DNA from: Achromobacter spanius
GTDB taxonomy: Bacteria; Pseudomonadota; Gammaproteobacteria; Burkholderiales; Burkholderiaceae_B
Assembly (NCBI RefSeq): GCF_029637605.1
Contig: NZ_CP121261.1
Coordinates: forward strand, 6,386,001-6,450,000
Direction of reading: 5' to 3'
Length of the DNA: 64,000 bases
Shown here: piece by piece, positions 26,120 to 34,357 of the stretch
Position numbering within the stretch: position 1 is the first letter of the stretch
How the letters are laid out: the number at the start of each line of letters is the position of its first letter
Made by a program: the position numbers and the translations under genes
Notes under the pieces: model-generated
Database searches by the model: none
Told to the model about the DNA's origin: nothing
The model's input: the letters and a program-made list of their open reading frames with translations, nothing else

Positions 26120-26692
26120 GTGCAGGAAATGCAGCAAGAGGTATTGCTGGTGTCGTTCGGTGAACGCTTTGACAACACGCGCGCGGCCGACATGGCCCGG
26201 CGTTTGACCACGGGCCTGGACGGCGTGCGCGTCAATGCGTTCGCCGCGCTGGAAGAAGAAGATACCTACGTGTATTTGCATGGCCCGGTGGCCGCGCTGC
26301 CGGAACTCCAGGCGCGCCTGGCCGAGCACTTTCCAGGCGCCCGGGCGCGTGTGTTGCATCAGACCCTGGACTTGGCCGGCGCTTCCGCCGGCCAGGACGC
26401 GCCGTGGCACTACATCGTTGAAACCGATGTGCTGCCCGAGGCCGAGGCGGACTTGAACGCCTGGTACGACCAGGAACATTTGCCCGGCCTGGCGTCGGTG
26501 CCGGGCACGGTGCGCGCGATGCGCTACGAATGCCGAGATGAATCGCCGCGTTACCTGGCCTGCTACGACCTGCACACCCGCGAAACCTTCGGCAGCCCGC
26601 CGTGGCTGGCCGTGCGCGCCACGGACTGGAGCAGCCGCGTGCGGCCATCGTTTCGCAATACGCGCCGCACGATGTTCAAGAAAATCCTGTAA
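26120..26692 (+). CDS. Dimeric alpha/beta-barrel (EthD-like) protein
   Basis: The protein has 190 residues from a GTG with AAAGGAG 6 bases upstream. Two ferredoxin-like halves are suggested: residues 1-80 (EVLLVSFGERFDNTRA) and 95-165, where WHYIVETDVLPEAEADLNAW is followed by YDQEHLPGLASVPGTVRAMR. The second half fits the EthD/DUF4286-type barrel. Such proteins are often decarboxylase or isomerase helpers in catabolic clusters. The exact function is unknown. It follows the CMD-like gene by 12 bases and belongs to the same transcript. Confidence 0.6.
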   Translation: MQEMQQEVLLVSFGERFDNTRAADMARRLTTGLDGVRVNAFAALEEEDTYVYLHGPVAALPELQARLAEHFPGARARVLHQTLDLAGASAGQDAPWHYIVETDVLPEAEADLNAWYDQEHLPGLASVPGTVRAMRYECRDESPRYLACYDLHTRETFGSPPWLAVRATDWSSRVRPSFRNTRRTMFKKIL

Positions 26693-26720
26693 GGGCCCGT
26701 CGTGGTGCCGGCAAGGAGAC

Positions 26721-26950
26721 ATGATGATGAAGCGACTGTTGAACGGCCTGACGATCACCTGCGCGTTCGCCGCGGTGTCGCCGGCGCTGGCCGATGCGCC
26801 CACGCGTGTCAACGTACTGGTGGGCAACGGCGCCACCATCGAAGTGCTGGGTCAAGGTTAGGGGCCCGCGTGGTGATCGTGGCGGCCGCGGCGAAGCAGT
26901 ATCTCGAGGGCTTGAGCGAACACGTGGATCGCCGATTTGTCGCTGCCTGA
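26721..26950 (+). pseudogene. Remnant of an exported alpha/beta hydrolase
   Basis: A 46-codon frame with an AAGGAG site encodes a signal peptide (RLLNGLTITCAFAAVSPALA) and the start of a mature protein (TRVNVLVGNGATIEVLGQG), then a stop. The next few bases, in another frame, resume with ARVVIVAAAAKQYLEGLSEH before stopping again. This order matches the first strand and a later loop of an alpha/beta hydrolase, with the middle and C-terminal parts missing. The gene probably decayed by deletion and frameshift. It would have been the last gene of the LysR-controlled cluster. Confidence 0.6.
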
Positions 26951-27033
26951 CGCCAAGCGCTTGACGTCCATAGGGGCGGTTATTTGCGCTGGATGATGGG
27001 TTGCGCGCGATCGGGGGTGGCTCTGTGGCCGCT

Positions 27034-27125
27034 ACCGGTGCGCGCTTCACCCATCCTACGGTCACCGGTGCGCGGTTCACCCATCCAACGGGTCATCGGT
27101 GCGCGGTTCACCCATGCAAGGCGTG
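27034..27125. repeat. Three tandem copies of a 30-31 bp repeat
   Basis: Copies at 27034-27063, 27064-27094 and 27095-27125 share the core CGGTGCGCGGTTCACCCAT. They lie between the hydrolase remnant and the 3' end of argF. Cores like CACCCATCC recur as dispersed elements in many proteobacteria, so this may be a local cluster of such an element. Confidence 0.8.
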
Positions 27126-27139
27126 AACCGCCGCGCGGG

Positions 27140-28078
27140 TCACACTTGGCCGAGTAGCAGGAATTCCATCAGTGCTTTTTGCACGTGCAGGCGGTTTTCG
27201 GCTTCGTCCCAGACCACGCTTTGCGGGCCGTCGATGACTTCACCGGTGACTTCTTCGCCACGGTGGGCCGGCAGGCAGTGCATGAAGACGGCTTGGGGGT
27301 CGGCGGTGGCCATCATTTCGGCGTCCACGCACCAGTCGGCAAACGCGGCGCGGCGCTCGTCGTTTTCGGCTTCGTAGCCCATGCTGGTCCAGACGTCGGT
27401 CGTGACCAGGTGCGCGCCCTGGCAGGCCTCCATGGGGTCCTTGAACTGGCGCAGCACCTTGTCGGAAGGCGTGCCGATGCGGGACGCTTCAAGTTCGTAG
27501 CCGGCGGGCGTGGACACATGCAACGTAAAGCCCAGCATCTCGGCCGCGTGCAGCCAGGTGTACGCCATGTTGTTGGCGTCGCCCACCCAGGCCACCGTCT
27601 TGCCCGCAATGGGGCCGCGATGTTCGATGTAGGTGAAGATGTCGGCCAGGATCTGGCAGGGGTGGAATTCGTTGGTCAGGCCGTTGATGACGGGCACGCG
27701 CGAGTGCGACGCGAAGCGCTCGATGCGGGTCTGCTCGAACGTGCGGATCATGACGATGTCGACCATGCGCGAGATGACGCGCGCCGTGTCTTCGATGGGT
27801 TCAGAGCGGCCCAGTTGCGAGTCATTCGAGGTCAGGTTGATGACCGACCCACCCATTTGGTACATGCCCGCTTCGAACGAGACGCGGGTCCGGGTGCTGG
27901 CTTTTTCGAACACCATCGCCAGGGTGCGATCGTGCAGCGGCATGTGGGGTTCGTAGCGCTTGAACTTTTCCTTGATGATGCGAGCGCGGTCCAGCACGTA
28001 GGCGATTTCCGCGGGCGAGAAGTCCTTGAACTGAAGAAAATGCCGCAACGGGCCGTTTTGAGTCGTGGGAGGAGTCAT
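27140..28078 (-). CDS. argF: Ornithine carbamoyltransferase
   Basis: The protein has 312 residues. It transfers a carbamoyl group to ornithine to make citrulline. The signature motifs are present: FEKASTRTRVSFE (carbamoyl phosphate), HPCQILAD and FMHCLPAHRGEEV (ornithine binding). The ATG giving TPPTTQNG fits the usual Bordetella start; an ATG six codons earlier at 28096 overlaps the argD stop (ATGA) and is a real alternative. It follows argD on the minus strand, so argD-argF form an operon that feeds argG. Confidence 0.95.
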   Translation of the reverse strand: MTPPTTQNGPLRHFLQFKDFSPAEIAYVLDRARIIKEKFKRYEPHMPLHDRTLAMVFEKASTRTRVSFEAGMYQMGGSVINLTSNDSQLGRSEPIEDTARVISRMVDIVMIRTFEQTRIERFASHSRVPVINGLTNEFHPCQILADIFTYIEHRGPIAGKTVAWVGDANNMAYTWLHAAEMLGFTLHVSTPAGYELEASRIGTPSDKVLRQFKDPMEACQGAHLVTTDVWTSMGYEAENDERRAAFADWCVDAEMMATADPQAVFMHCLPAHRGEEVTGEVIDGPQSVVWDEAENRLHVQKALMEFLLLGQV

Positions 28079-28092
28079 GGTGTTGTCGCAGG

Positions 28093-29316
28093 TCATTGAG
28101 CCCGGCCCGGCTCATGGCCGGGTCGGGACAGGGATGATGAATGTTCGGCCAGAAAGTGTTGGATGAGCGGGACCAGGGTGGCGACGATCTGGTCCGCCTC
28201 TTGCTTGTTCAGGATCAGCGGGGGCAGCAGGCGCACGACGCGGTCGCGGGTGACGTTGATGAGCAGGCCAGCTTCCATCGCGCGCAGCGCCAGCACGCCG
28301 CAGGGACGCGCCAGTTCAATGCCCAGCATCAGGCCACGGCCACGCACCTCGGTCACGCCGGCGGTGCCCGCCAGGGCGCTGGCAAGCGCGTTCTGCAAAT
28401 AGCTGCCCACGGTGTGGGCGTTGTCCAGCAGCTTGTCGGTTTCCAGCGTGTTCAGCACGGCCAGGCCGGCCGCGCACACCAAGGGCCCGCCGCCGAAGGT
28501 GGTGCCGTGGCTGCCCGGCGTGAAGACGCCCGCCGCGGGGCCGGCCGCCAGCATCGCGCCGATGGGCACGCCGCCCGCCAGGCCCTTGGCCAGCGTCATG
28601 ACGTCGGGCTTGATATCGGCCCATTGGTGCGCGAACCATTTACCGGTGCGCCCGATGCCGGATTGCACTTCGTCGATCATCAGCAGCCAGCCGCGTTCGG
28701 TGCAAAGTTGGCGCAGGGCTTGCAGGTACGTGATGTCGGACGGGCGGATGCCGCCTTCGCCCTGCAGCACTTCCAGCAGCACCGCCGTGGTGCTTGGTTC
28801 GGCGTCGCCGGCCGCGCGCACGGCGGCCAGGTCGTTGTAGGGCACCTGAATGAAACCGGTGGGCAGCGGTTCGAAGCCCTTGCGCGCCTTCTCGCTGCCC
28901 GTGGCCGCCAGCGTGGCCAGCGTGCGGCCATGCCAGGACGAGTCCATGGTGATGATGTGGGCGTGCCTGTTGCCGCGCTGGTAGGCGTAATAGCGCGCCA
29001 GCTTGATGGCGGCTTCGTTCGCTTCCGATCCGCTATTGCAGAACGCCACTTCCCGCATGCCGGACAGGGCCGTCAAGCGGGCGGCCAGCGCCTCTTGCAG
29101 GGGAATTTCGTAGATGTTGGACGTGTGGATGACGCGCGCGGCTTGCTCGCTGATGGCGGCCACCAGCTTCGGATGCGCGTGGCCCAGGCAGGAAACGCCA
29201 ATGCCGGCCAGTGCGTCCAGGTATTTGCGCCCATTTGCATCCCACAGCCATACGCCCTGGCCGTGCGAAAACGCAACCGGCAGGCGAGCGTAGATATTGG
29301 CCAGAGGCGAGGTCAT
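28093..29316 (-). CDS. argD: Acetylornithine aminotransferase
   Basis: The protein has 407 residues of class-III, PLP-dependent aminotransferase type. It converts N-acetylglutamate semialdehyde to N-acetylornithine. Motifs: NSGSEANEAAIKLARYY, DEVQSGIGRTGKWF (PLP aspartate), and MTLAKGLAGGVPIGA with the PLP-binding lysine. AGGAGG lies 8 bases before the ATG. Some family members also act as succinyldiaminopimelate aminotransferase, which cannot be excluded. It is transcribed divergently from the DUF3579 gene. Confidence 0.93.
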   Translation of the reverse strand: MTSPLANIYARLPVAFSHGQGVWLWDANGRKYLDALAGIGVSCLGHAHPKLVAAISEQAARVIHTSNIYEIPLQEALAARLTALSGMREVAFCNSGSEANEAAIKLARYYAYQRGNRHAHIITMDSSWHGRTLATLAATGSEKARKGFEPLPTGFIQVPYNDLAAVRAAGDAEPSTTAVLLEVLQGEGGIRPSDITYLQALRQLCTERGWLLMIDEVQSGIGRTGKWFAHQWADIKPDVMTLAKGLAGGVPIGAMLAAGPAAGVFTPGSHGTTFGGGPLVCAAGLAVLNTLETDKLLDNAHTVGSYLQNALASALAGTAGVTEVRGRGLMLGIELARPCGVLALRAMEAGLLINVTRDRVVRLLPPLILNKQEADQIVATLVPLIQHFLAEHSSSLSRPGHEPGRAQ

Positions 29317-29504
29317 TGCGGATCCTCCTGGGGGATGACCAAAAAGCCGGTCCTTGATTCGATGTATCCCCAGGCGAAAGCGGGGCGGGATCGGCTTTTG
29401 GAAGAGAGCAAAGGATCAATCATATACAATTCGCGGCGCAGGGCGCATGTTTGATCACGCCGAAGATCCGGCTTTCGTGAAAGGCGCGCTGTAGTGAAGA
29501 ACTC

Positions 29505-29795
29505 ATGGCAACTAGCGTCAGACAATTCGTAATTCATGGCGTTACCGAAAGCGGTAGCCGATTCCGCCCCAGCGATTGGGCGGAGCGGCTCGCTGGCGTA
29601 ATGGCTCAGTTCCGGCCCGCCGGCTGTGCCGGTAACCACCTCACTTATTCGCCTTATGTGCTGCCCGTCGTCATCGACGGCGTGCGCGGAATCGTGGTCG
29701 ACTTGCGTTTGCGCGACCTGGAACCGTTGGCGTACAAGTTCGTGGTGGATTTCGCTCGTGACAACAACCTCAAGACGGAAGAACGCGAAATCTAA
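29505..29795 (+). CDS. DUF3579 family protein
   Basis: The protein has 96 residues with pattern FVIHGVTESGSRFRPSDWAE, then YSPYVLPVVIDGVRGIVVDL and LEPLAYKFVVDFARDN. This is the DUF3579 family found almost only in betaproteobacteria and often near argD-argF. It has no signal peptide or membrane segment. The biochemical role is unknown. A bidirectional terminator follows the stop codon. Confidence 0.85.
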   Translation: MATSVRQFVIHGVTESGSRFRPSDWAERLAGVMAQFRPAGCAGNHLTYSPYVLPVVIDGVRGIVVDLRLRDLEPLAYKFVVDFARDNNLKTEEREI

Positions 29796-29805
29796 GCCCC
29801 AGAAC

Positions 29806-29835
29806 GAAAAAGCGCCCCCACCGGGCGCTTTTCTC
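29806..29835. terminator. Bidirectional terminator after the DUF3579 gene
   Basis: GCGCCC and GGGCGC pair around a short loop, with AAAAA on the left and TTTT on the right, so both the DUF3579 gene and the convergent gntR gene can use it. Confidence 0.8.
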
Positions 29836-29895
29836 ATTCGTGGGGAAAGCGGCACGCCCATCGGGCGGGCTTGAGGCTACGCCGCGCATCCGTGC

Positions 29896-30615
29896 TCACG
29901 TGCCGTAGCGATCCAGGATCTTGCGGATATCGCGCACGCCCGAACCGTCGGTGCTTAGCAACGCCCGCGCAGTGACGGATTCCAGGTGGTGTTCAAGCAG
30001 ATGCAGCACGTGCTTTTCGTCACGCGCGCGCAGGCCTTCCACAATTTCCATATGTTCGCTGACCGCGCATTCGCTGGAATGCGGCCGCCCGTAAAGCGCC
30101 AGGATCAGCGAGCAGCGCGACACGATTTCGTTCACGTAGCGGGCATAAACCGCGTTGCCCGATAGTTCGGCCATCAGGATGTGGAATTCGCCCGACAGCC
30201 GGATGGATTCATTCGTGCTGTTGCGTTTTCGGGCCGTTTCCTCTTCCTCGACATGCCGGGCCAGGCGCGTCAGTCCGGCTTCGGTGATGTGCTGCACCAG
30301 CCGCCGCGCAACGTCGCGTTCCAGGCAGCGGCGCGCCTCGAAGATGTCGTGTGCTTCTTCCAGGCTGGGGCGCGCCACCGCCGCGCCGCGATTGGGGCGC
30401 AGGTCTACCAGGCCTTCACTGAACAAGCGCGTCAACACACCGCGGACGATGGTGCGGCTGACGCCGAAGCGTTCACCGATGATGTCTTCGGGCAGCTTGT
30501 CGCCGGGCAGCAAGGCCTGTTCGATGATGGCGCGGCGCAAGTTTATGTATACGATTTCGCTGCGATTTACGTCTTTCTTCGGGGGCTCGTTGGCCGGTGG
30601 CGCGAGAGTTTTCAT
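29896..30615 (-). CDS. GntR-family regulator, FCD (FadR/VanR) type
   Basis: The protein has 239 residues: a winged HTH at about 20-85 (YINLRRAIIEQALLPGDKLPE, then FGVSRTIVRGVLTRLFSEGL) and a helical FCD domain (about 95-220) with metal-ligand-type residues in EFHILMAELSGN and SEHMEIVEGL. It is divergent from the eight-gene racemase-ABC-amidohydrolase cluster, so it is the likely repressor or sensor of that cluster. CGTATACAAAC-type repeats in the gap are candidate sites; one copy of the motif falls in its own coding sequence. Confidence 0.9.
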   Translation of the reverse strand: MKTLAPPANEPPKKDVNRSEIVYINLRRAIIEQALLPGDKLPEDIIGERFGVSRTIVRGVLTRLFSEGLVDLRPNRGAAVARPSLEEAHDIFEARRCLERDVARRLVQHITEAGLTRLARHVEEEETARKRNSTNESIRLSGEFHILMAELSGNAVYARYVNEIVSRCSLILALYGRPHSSECAVSEHMEIVEGLRARDEKHVLHLLEHHLESVTARALLSTDGSGVRDIRKILDRYGT

Positions 30616-30775
30616 CTTCTTCCTTGGCTCCTGGGCTCGCGCGTTTTTTTGTAATGCTTAGGGGCCACGGAAGCTGCGGCACCTCGCTGCGCGGGGCGTA
30701 GGCAAGCATATTACAACGCCGATAAGGGTTAGCGATAGCTTGAAGCCTGGCATGATGCGGGTACATTGTCGGCAT

Positions 30776-30846
30776 AAATCGTATACAAACATTTATACAA
30801 AATGGCCAGTTAAAAGTTGTTCAAGTTTCACGTTTCGTATACAAAC
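30776..30846 (+). promoter_or_regulatory. Direct-repeat operators for the GntR regulator
   Basis: CGTATACAAAC occurs exactly at 30780-30790 and 30836-30846, with a weaker TTATACAAAA between them. GTATAC is itself palindromic. They lie between gntR and the racemase-like gene, the second copy 18 bases before its ATG. A further AATCGTATACA lies within gntR (30546-30556, minus strand). Confidence 0.6.
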
Positions 30847-30863
30847 TTGCCGAGGTTTGTTTA

Positions 30864-31601
30864 ATGCCAGCCATGCCCGACGCCGTATCCCTGGACCGGC
30901 CCGCCTTCTCGCCGTACCGCCTGCTGGTGGTCAACGGCAACACCACGTCCAGCCTGACAGACCGCCTTGCCGCGCAAGCAGACAGCTTTCTTGGCGGCGC
31001 TGCGCACATACACGCTGTCACCGCTGTGTTCGGCCCGCCCTATATCGCCAGCCGTGTCGAGGCCGCGGTGGCCGCCCATGCGGTGCTGGAAACCGTGGAG
31101 CGTGAAGTGGCCCAGGCCGACGCGCCCTTTGACGCCTGCCTGCTGGCCTGTTTTGGCGAACCCGGGATTGGCGCGGTGCGCGAATGCCTGACCGTGCCCG
31201 TCGTCGGCATGGCCGAGGCGTCCATCATGGCCGCCATGCAGCGCGGTGACCGCTACGCCATCGTCACGGTCGGCCAGCGCTGGCCGGGCATGTTGCGTGA
31301 ACAGATCCGCCAGCTTGGGCTGGAAGCCCGATGCGCCGCCATCATCGCCTTGCCCGGCAATGCGCTGGACTACGTGTCGCAAACGCCCGAGTCGGCGGCC
31401 CAGGTCAGCCTGGCGCTGGACGCCGCCGTGGCGCAAGGCGCCGACGTGATCATCGTTGCGGGCGCCGCGCTGGCGGGTTATCTGCCGGTGCTGACGCGCC
31501 GGCCCGCCGTGCCGATCATCGATTCCTACCGCGCCGCGCTGGCGCAGGTGTTGGCCCTGGCATCGCTGGACCGGGTGCAACGCCAGTGCGCATGGACCTG
31601 A
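30864..31601 (+). CDS. Asp/Glu/hydantoin racemase-family protein
   Basis: The protein has 245 residues. The family pattern begins with RLLVVNGNTTSSLTDRL and the first catalytic cysteine is in LLACFGEPGIGAVRE (near residue 97). Where the second cysteine is expected (usually GC-G-M), this protein has VAGAALAGYLP, so it may have lost two-base racemisation or use another acid. GAGG lies 8 bases before the ATG. It is the first gene of the cluster controlled by the divergent GntR gene. Hydantoin or allantoin-type racemases fit its neighbours (amidohydrolases), but the substrate is inferred. Confidence 0.75.
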   Translation: MPAMPDAVSLDRPAFSPYRLLVVNGNTTSSLTDRLAAQADSFLGGAAHIHAVTAVFGPPYIASRVEAAVAAHAVLETVEREVAQADAPFDACLLACFGEPGIGAVRECLTVPVVGMAEASIMAAMQRGDRYAIVTVGQRWPGMLREQIRQLGLEARCAAIIALPGNALDYVSQTPESAAQVSLALDAAVAQGADVIIVAGAALAGYLPVLTRRPAVPIIDSYRAALAQVLALASLDRVQRQCAWT

Positions 31602-31711
31602 TCCGCCGTTCTGGCACCACCGCGATGCCCGTGGCGCCAGGCCAAGGCTGATGGCAAGCCACAGACCGCAAACCACAACCACAAACCGATAGACAAGGGA
31701 GAGTTGCAGCC

Positions 31712-33289
31712 ATGAAGACGTTGCTTAAATGGACCGCCGGCGCCGTGATCGCGCTGTCGGCCATCACCGGGGCTTCGGCCGCCAATACGCTGAAGTGGGG
31801 CGCCGCGCGCGACCTGGATTCGCTGGACCCGTATTCCTACGGCAGCACCTTCAATCTGGCGTTTTTGAACCATGTATACGAAGCGCTGATCCGCTACGAC
31901 GACAAGTTCAACATCACCCCCGCGCTGGCCGAATCCTGGGAGGCCACGTCGCCCACCGTGCTGCGCTTCAAGCTGCGCCAGGGCGTGAAGTTCCACAACG
32001 GCGCGCCGTTCACGGCGGACGATGTCGTGGCCTCGATGACCCGCGTGTCCGACGCCGCCTCGCCCCTGAAGGGCAACCTGCCCGCCTTCAAGGCCGTGCG
32101 CAAGGTGGACGACTACACCGTCGACATCGAAATGACGCATCCGTACCCGTTGATGCTGAACGACCTGACCAACATCTTCATCTTCAACCGCCAGTGGCTG
32201 GTGGACAACAACAGCACCAAGCCGACCGATGCCGCCAAGAACATCGAAGGCTACGCCACGCACCACGCCAATGGCACCGGCCCGTTCAAGGTGGAGTCGT
32301 ACCGGCCCGATACGCGCACCGTGCTGGTCGTCAACAAAGACTGGTGGGACAAGCCCCGCCACAACCTGGACCGCATTGAATTCACGCCCATCGCGTCCGC
32401 GCCGACGCGCGTGGCGGCGCTGCTGTCGGGTGACATCAACTTTACCGAAAACGCGCCCTTGCAGGATCTGGACCGCCTGCGCGCGGCGCCCAATGTAAAG
32501 GTGCTGGCCGCCACCGAACTGCGCACGCTGTACTTCGGCTTCAACCTGGGCGACAAGCTCGTCGGGTCGAACATCACCGACAAGAATCCGTTGAAAGACA
32601 TACGCGTGCGTCAGGCCTTGTACATGGCCCTGTCGCCTGACCTGCTGCAAAAGCGCGTGATGCGCGGCCTGTCGCGCACCACGGGCGCGCTGGTTGCGCC
32701 GTCCATTCCCGGTTACGAGGCCAAGCAGGAAACGCGCCTGCCGTTTGACGCGACCAAGGCGAAGGCGCTGCTGGCCGAAGCGGGCTATCCCAACGGCTTC
32801 ACCGTGTCGTTGCTGTGTTCCAACGACATGTTCGTGAACGAGGAGGAACTGTGCCAGGCGGCGGCGTCGATGTGGGCGCGGATCGGCGTGAAGGCCTCTC
32901 TGGCCAGCGGGCCCCGGTCGTTGCAGAACCCCAAGCGCTCGCGCGGCGAGTTCGACATCACCATCCATGGCTGGGCCAACGAGCCGCAGATCGATGCGCT
33001 GTCGATCCTGCTGCAAGTGATGCATAGCCGCACCGGCCCCGCCGGCGTTTTCAACTGGGGGCAGTGGGGCGACGCCGCGCTGGACGACAAGATCGACGCG
33101 GCCGCGGCCGAGATGGACCGCGCCAAGCGCATCCAGATGATGGCCGACGCCTTGCAGACCCTGCATGACGATGTGCGCTTCCTGCCCTTGCACCAGCAGC
33201 CCATGGCCTGGGCCGTGGGCGACAAGGTGGGCGACGTGCTGCAAATGCCGGACAACAAAGCGCGCCTGTGGACCGTGCGCATGCAGTAG
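31712..33289 (+). CDS. ABC importer substrate-binding protein, dipeptide/oligopeptide family
   Basis: The protein has 525 residues with a Sec signal peptide (about 1-23, ITGASA before ANTLKW) and no lipobox. It is a SBP_bac_5-type (DppA/OppA) protein: WGAARDLDSLDPYSYGS at the start, FKLRQGVKFHNGAPFTADDV near residue 90. This family binds peptides, nickel, and many other solutes including heterocycles. GGGAGAG precedes the ATG. It lies in one transcript with two permeases, two ATPases and two amidohydrolases, so it probably captures the substrate that these enzymes cut. Confidence 0.9.
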   Translation: MKTLLKWTAGAVIALSAITGASAANTLKWGAARDLDSLDPYSYGSTFNLAFLNHVYEALIRYDDKFNITPALAESWEATSPTVLRFKLRQGVKFHNGAPFTADDVVASMTRVSDAASPLKGNLPAFKAVRKVDDYTVDIEMTHPYPLMLNDLTNIFIFNRQWLVDNNSTKPTDAAKNIEGYATHHANGTGPFKVESYRPDTRTVLVVNKDWWDKPRHNLDRIEFTPIASAPTRVAALLSGDINFTENAPLQDLDRLRAAPNVKVLAATELRTLYFGFNLGDKLVGSNITDKNPLKDIRVRQALYMALSPDLLQKRVMRGLSRTTGALVAPSIPGYEAKQETRLPFDATKAKALLAEAGYPNGFTVSLLCSNDMFVNEEELCQAAASMWARIGVKASLASGPRSLQNPKRSRGEFDITIHGWANEPQIDALSILLQVMHSRTGPAGVFNWGQWGDAALDDKIDAAAAEMDRAKRIQMMADALQTLHDDVRFLPLHQQPMAWAVGDKVGDVLQMPDNKARLWTVRMQ

Positions 33290-33364
33290 CACATTCAGGG
33301 GGAACGCCACGCGCCGCGATGGGCGTGGCGTTCCAGAGTCCGACATCCGGTCTGGGAGCCGCAC

Positions 33365-34357
33365 ATGCTGGCATTCATTGTTAGACGGGTCTTCAACGCG
33401 GCTGGCGTGATGCTGGCGGTGGCGTTGCTGGCCTTCGTGATCTTCCGTTTTGTCGGCGACCCCGTCGACATGATGCTCAATGAGCAAGCCTCGCAGACGC
33501 AGCGCGACGAACTGCGCGAGCGCCTGGGGCTGAACGCCTCGATGGGTATGCAGTACGTCAACTTCGTCACCAACGCGGTGCAGGGCGAATTCGGCATTTC
33601 GTACCGCAACCAGCAAGACGTGTTCGCACTGGTGGCAGAACGCTTTCCCGCCACGTTCGAACTGGTGATGATGGCCACGCTGCTGTCGCTCGTGATTGGC
33701 GTGCCGCTGGGCGTGCTCACCGCCATCTACCGCAAGTCGCGCCTGGCGCAGGCCTTGCAGTTCGTGTCCATCCTGGGCATTTCGCTGCCCAGCTTCGTGG
33801 TGGGCATCATGCTGATCCTGGTCTTCTCGGTGCAGTTGGGCTGGTTGCCCGGCTTTGGGCGGGGCGAGACGGTAAAGATCGGCTGGTGGTCCACCGGCTT
33901 GCTGACGCCGTCGGGCCGCGCCGCGCTGGTGCTGCCGTCCATCACCCTGGCGCTGTTCCAGATCACGCTGATCATGCGGCTGGTGCGGGCCGAGATGCTG
34001 GAAACGCTGCGCACGGAATTCATCAAGTTCGCCCGCGCCCGAGGTTTGCCCGACCGCGTAGTGCACTTTCGGCTGGCGCTGCGCAATTGCCTGATGCCCG
34101 TCATCACGGTCACGGGCATGCAGATCGGCAACCTGATCGCCTTCGCGCTCATCACGGAAACCGTGTTCCAGTGGCCCGGCATGGGGCTGCTGTTCATTCA
34201 ATCGGTCATGTTCGTGGACATTCCCGTCATGGCCGCCTATCTGGTGATCGTGTCTTTCATCTTCGTGACCCTGAACACGTTGGTGGACATGATGTATGGC
34301 GTGGTTGACCCCCGCCTGCGCAGCCAGCACGTCAAAGGAGGCGGCAATGCTCACTAA
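33365..34357 (+). CDS. ABC importer permease, DppB type
   Basis: The protein has 330 residues with about six membrane helices, the first at 9-29 (AAGVMLAVALLAFVIFRFVG). The ATPase-contact EAA region is FIKFARARGLPDRVVHFRLA around residue 220. A GGGAG site precedes the ATG. It overlaps the second permease gene by 11 bases. With that protein it forms the membrane channel of the dipeptide-type importer. Confidence 0.9.
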   Translation: MLAFIVRRVFNAAGVMLAVALLAFVIFRFVGDPVDMMLNEQASQTQRDELRERLGLNASMGMQYVNFVTNAVQGEFGISYRNQQDVFALVAERFPATFELVMMATLLSLVIGVPLGVLTAIYRKSRLAQALQFVSILGISLPSFVVGIMLILVFSVQLGWLPGFGRGETVKIGWWSTGLLTPSGRAALVLPSITLALFQITLIMRLVRAEMLETLRTEFIKFARARGLPDRVVHFRLALRNCLMPVITVTGMQIGNLIAFALITETVFQWPGMGLLFIQSVMFVDIPVMAAYLVIVSFIFVTLNTLVDMMYGVVDPRLRSQHVKGGGNAH

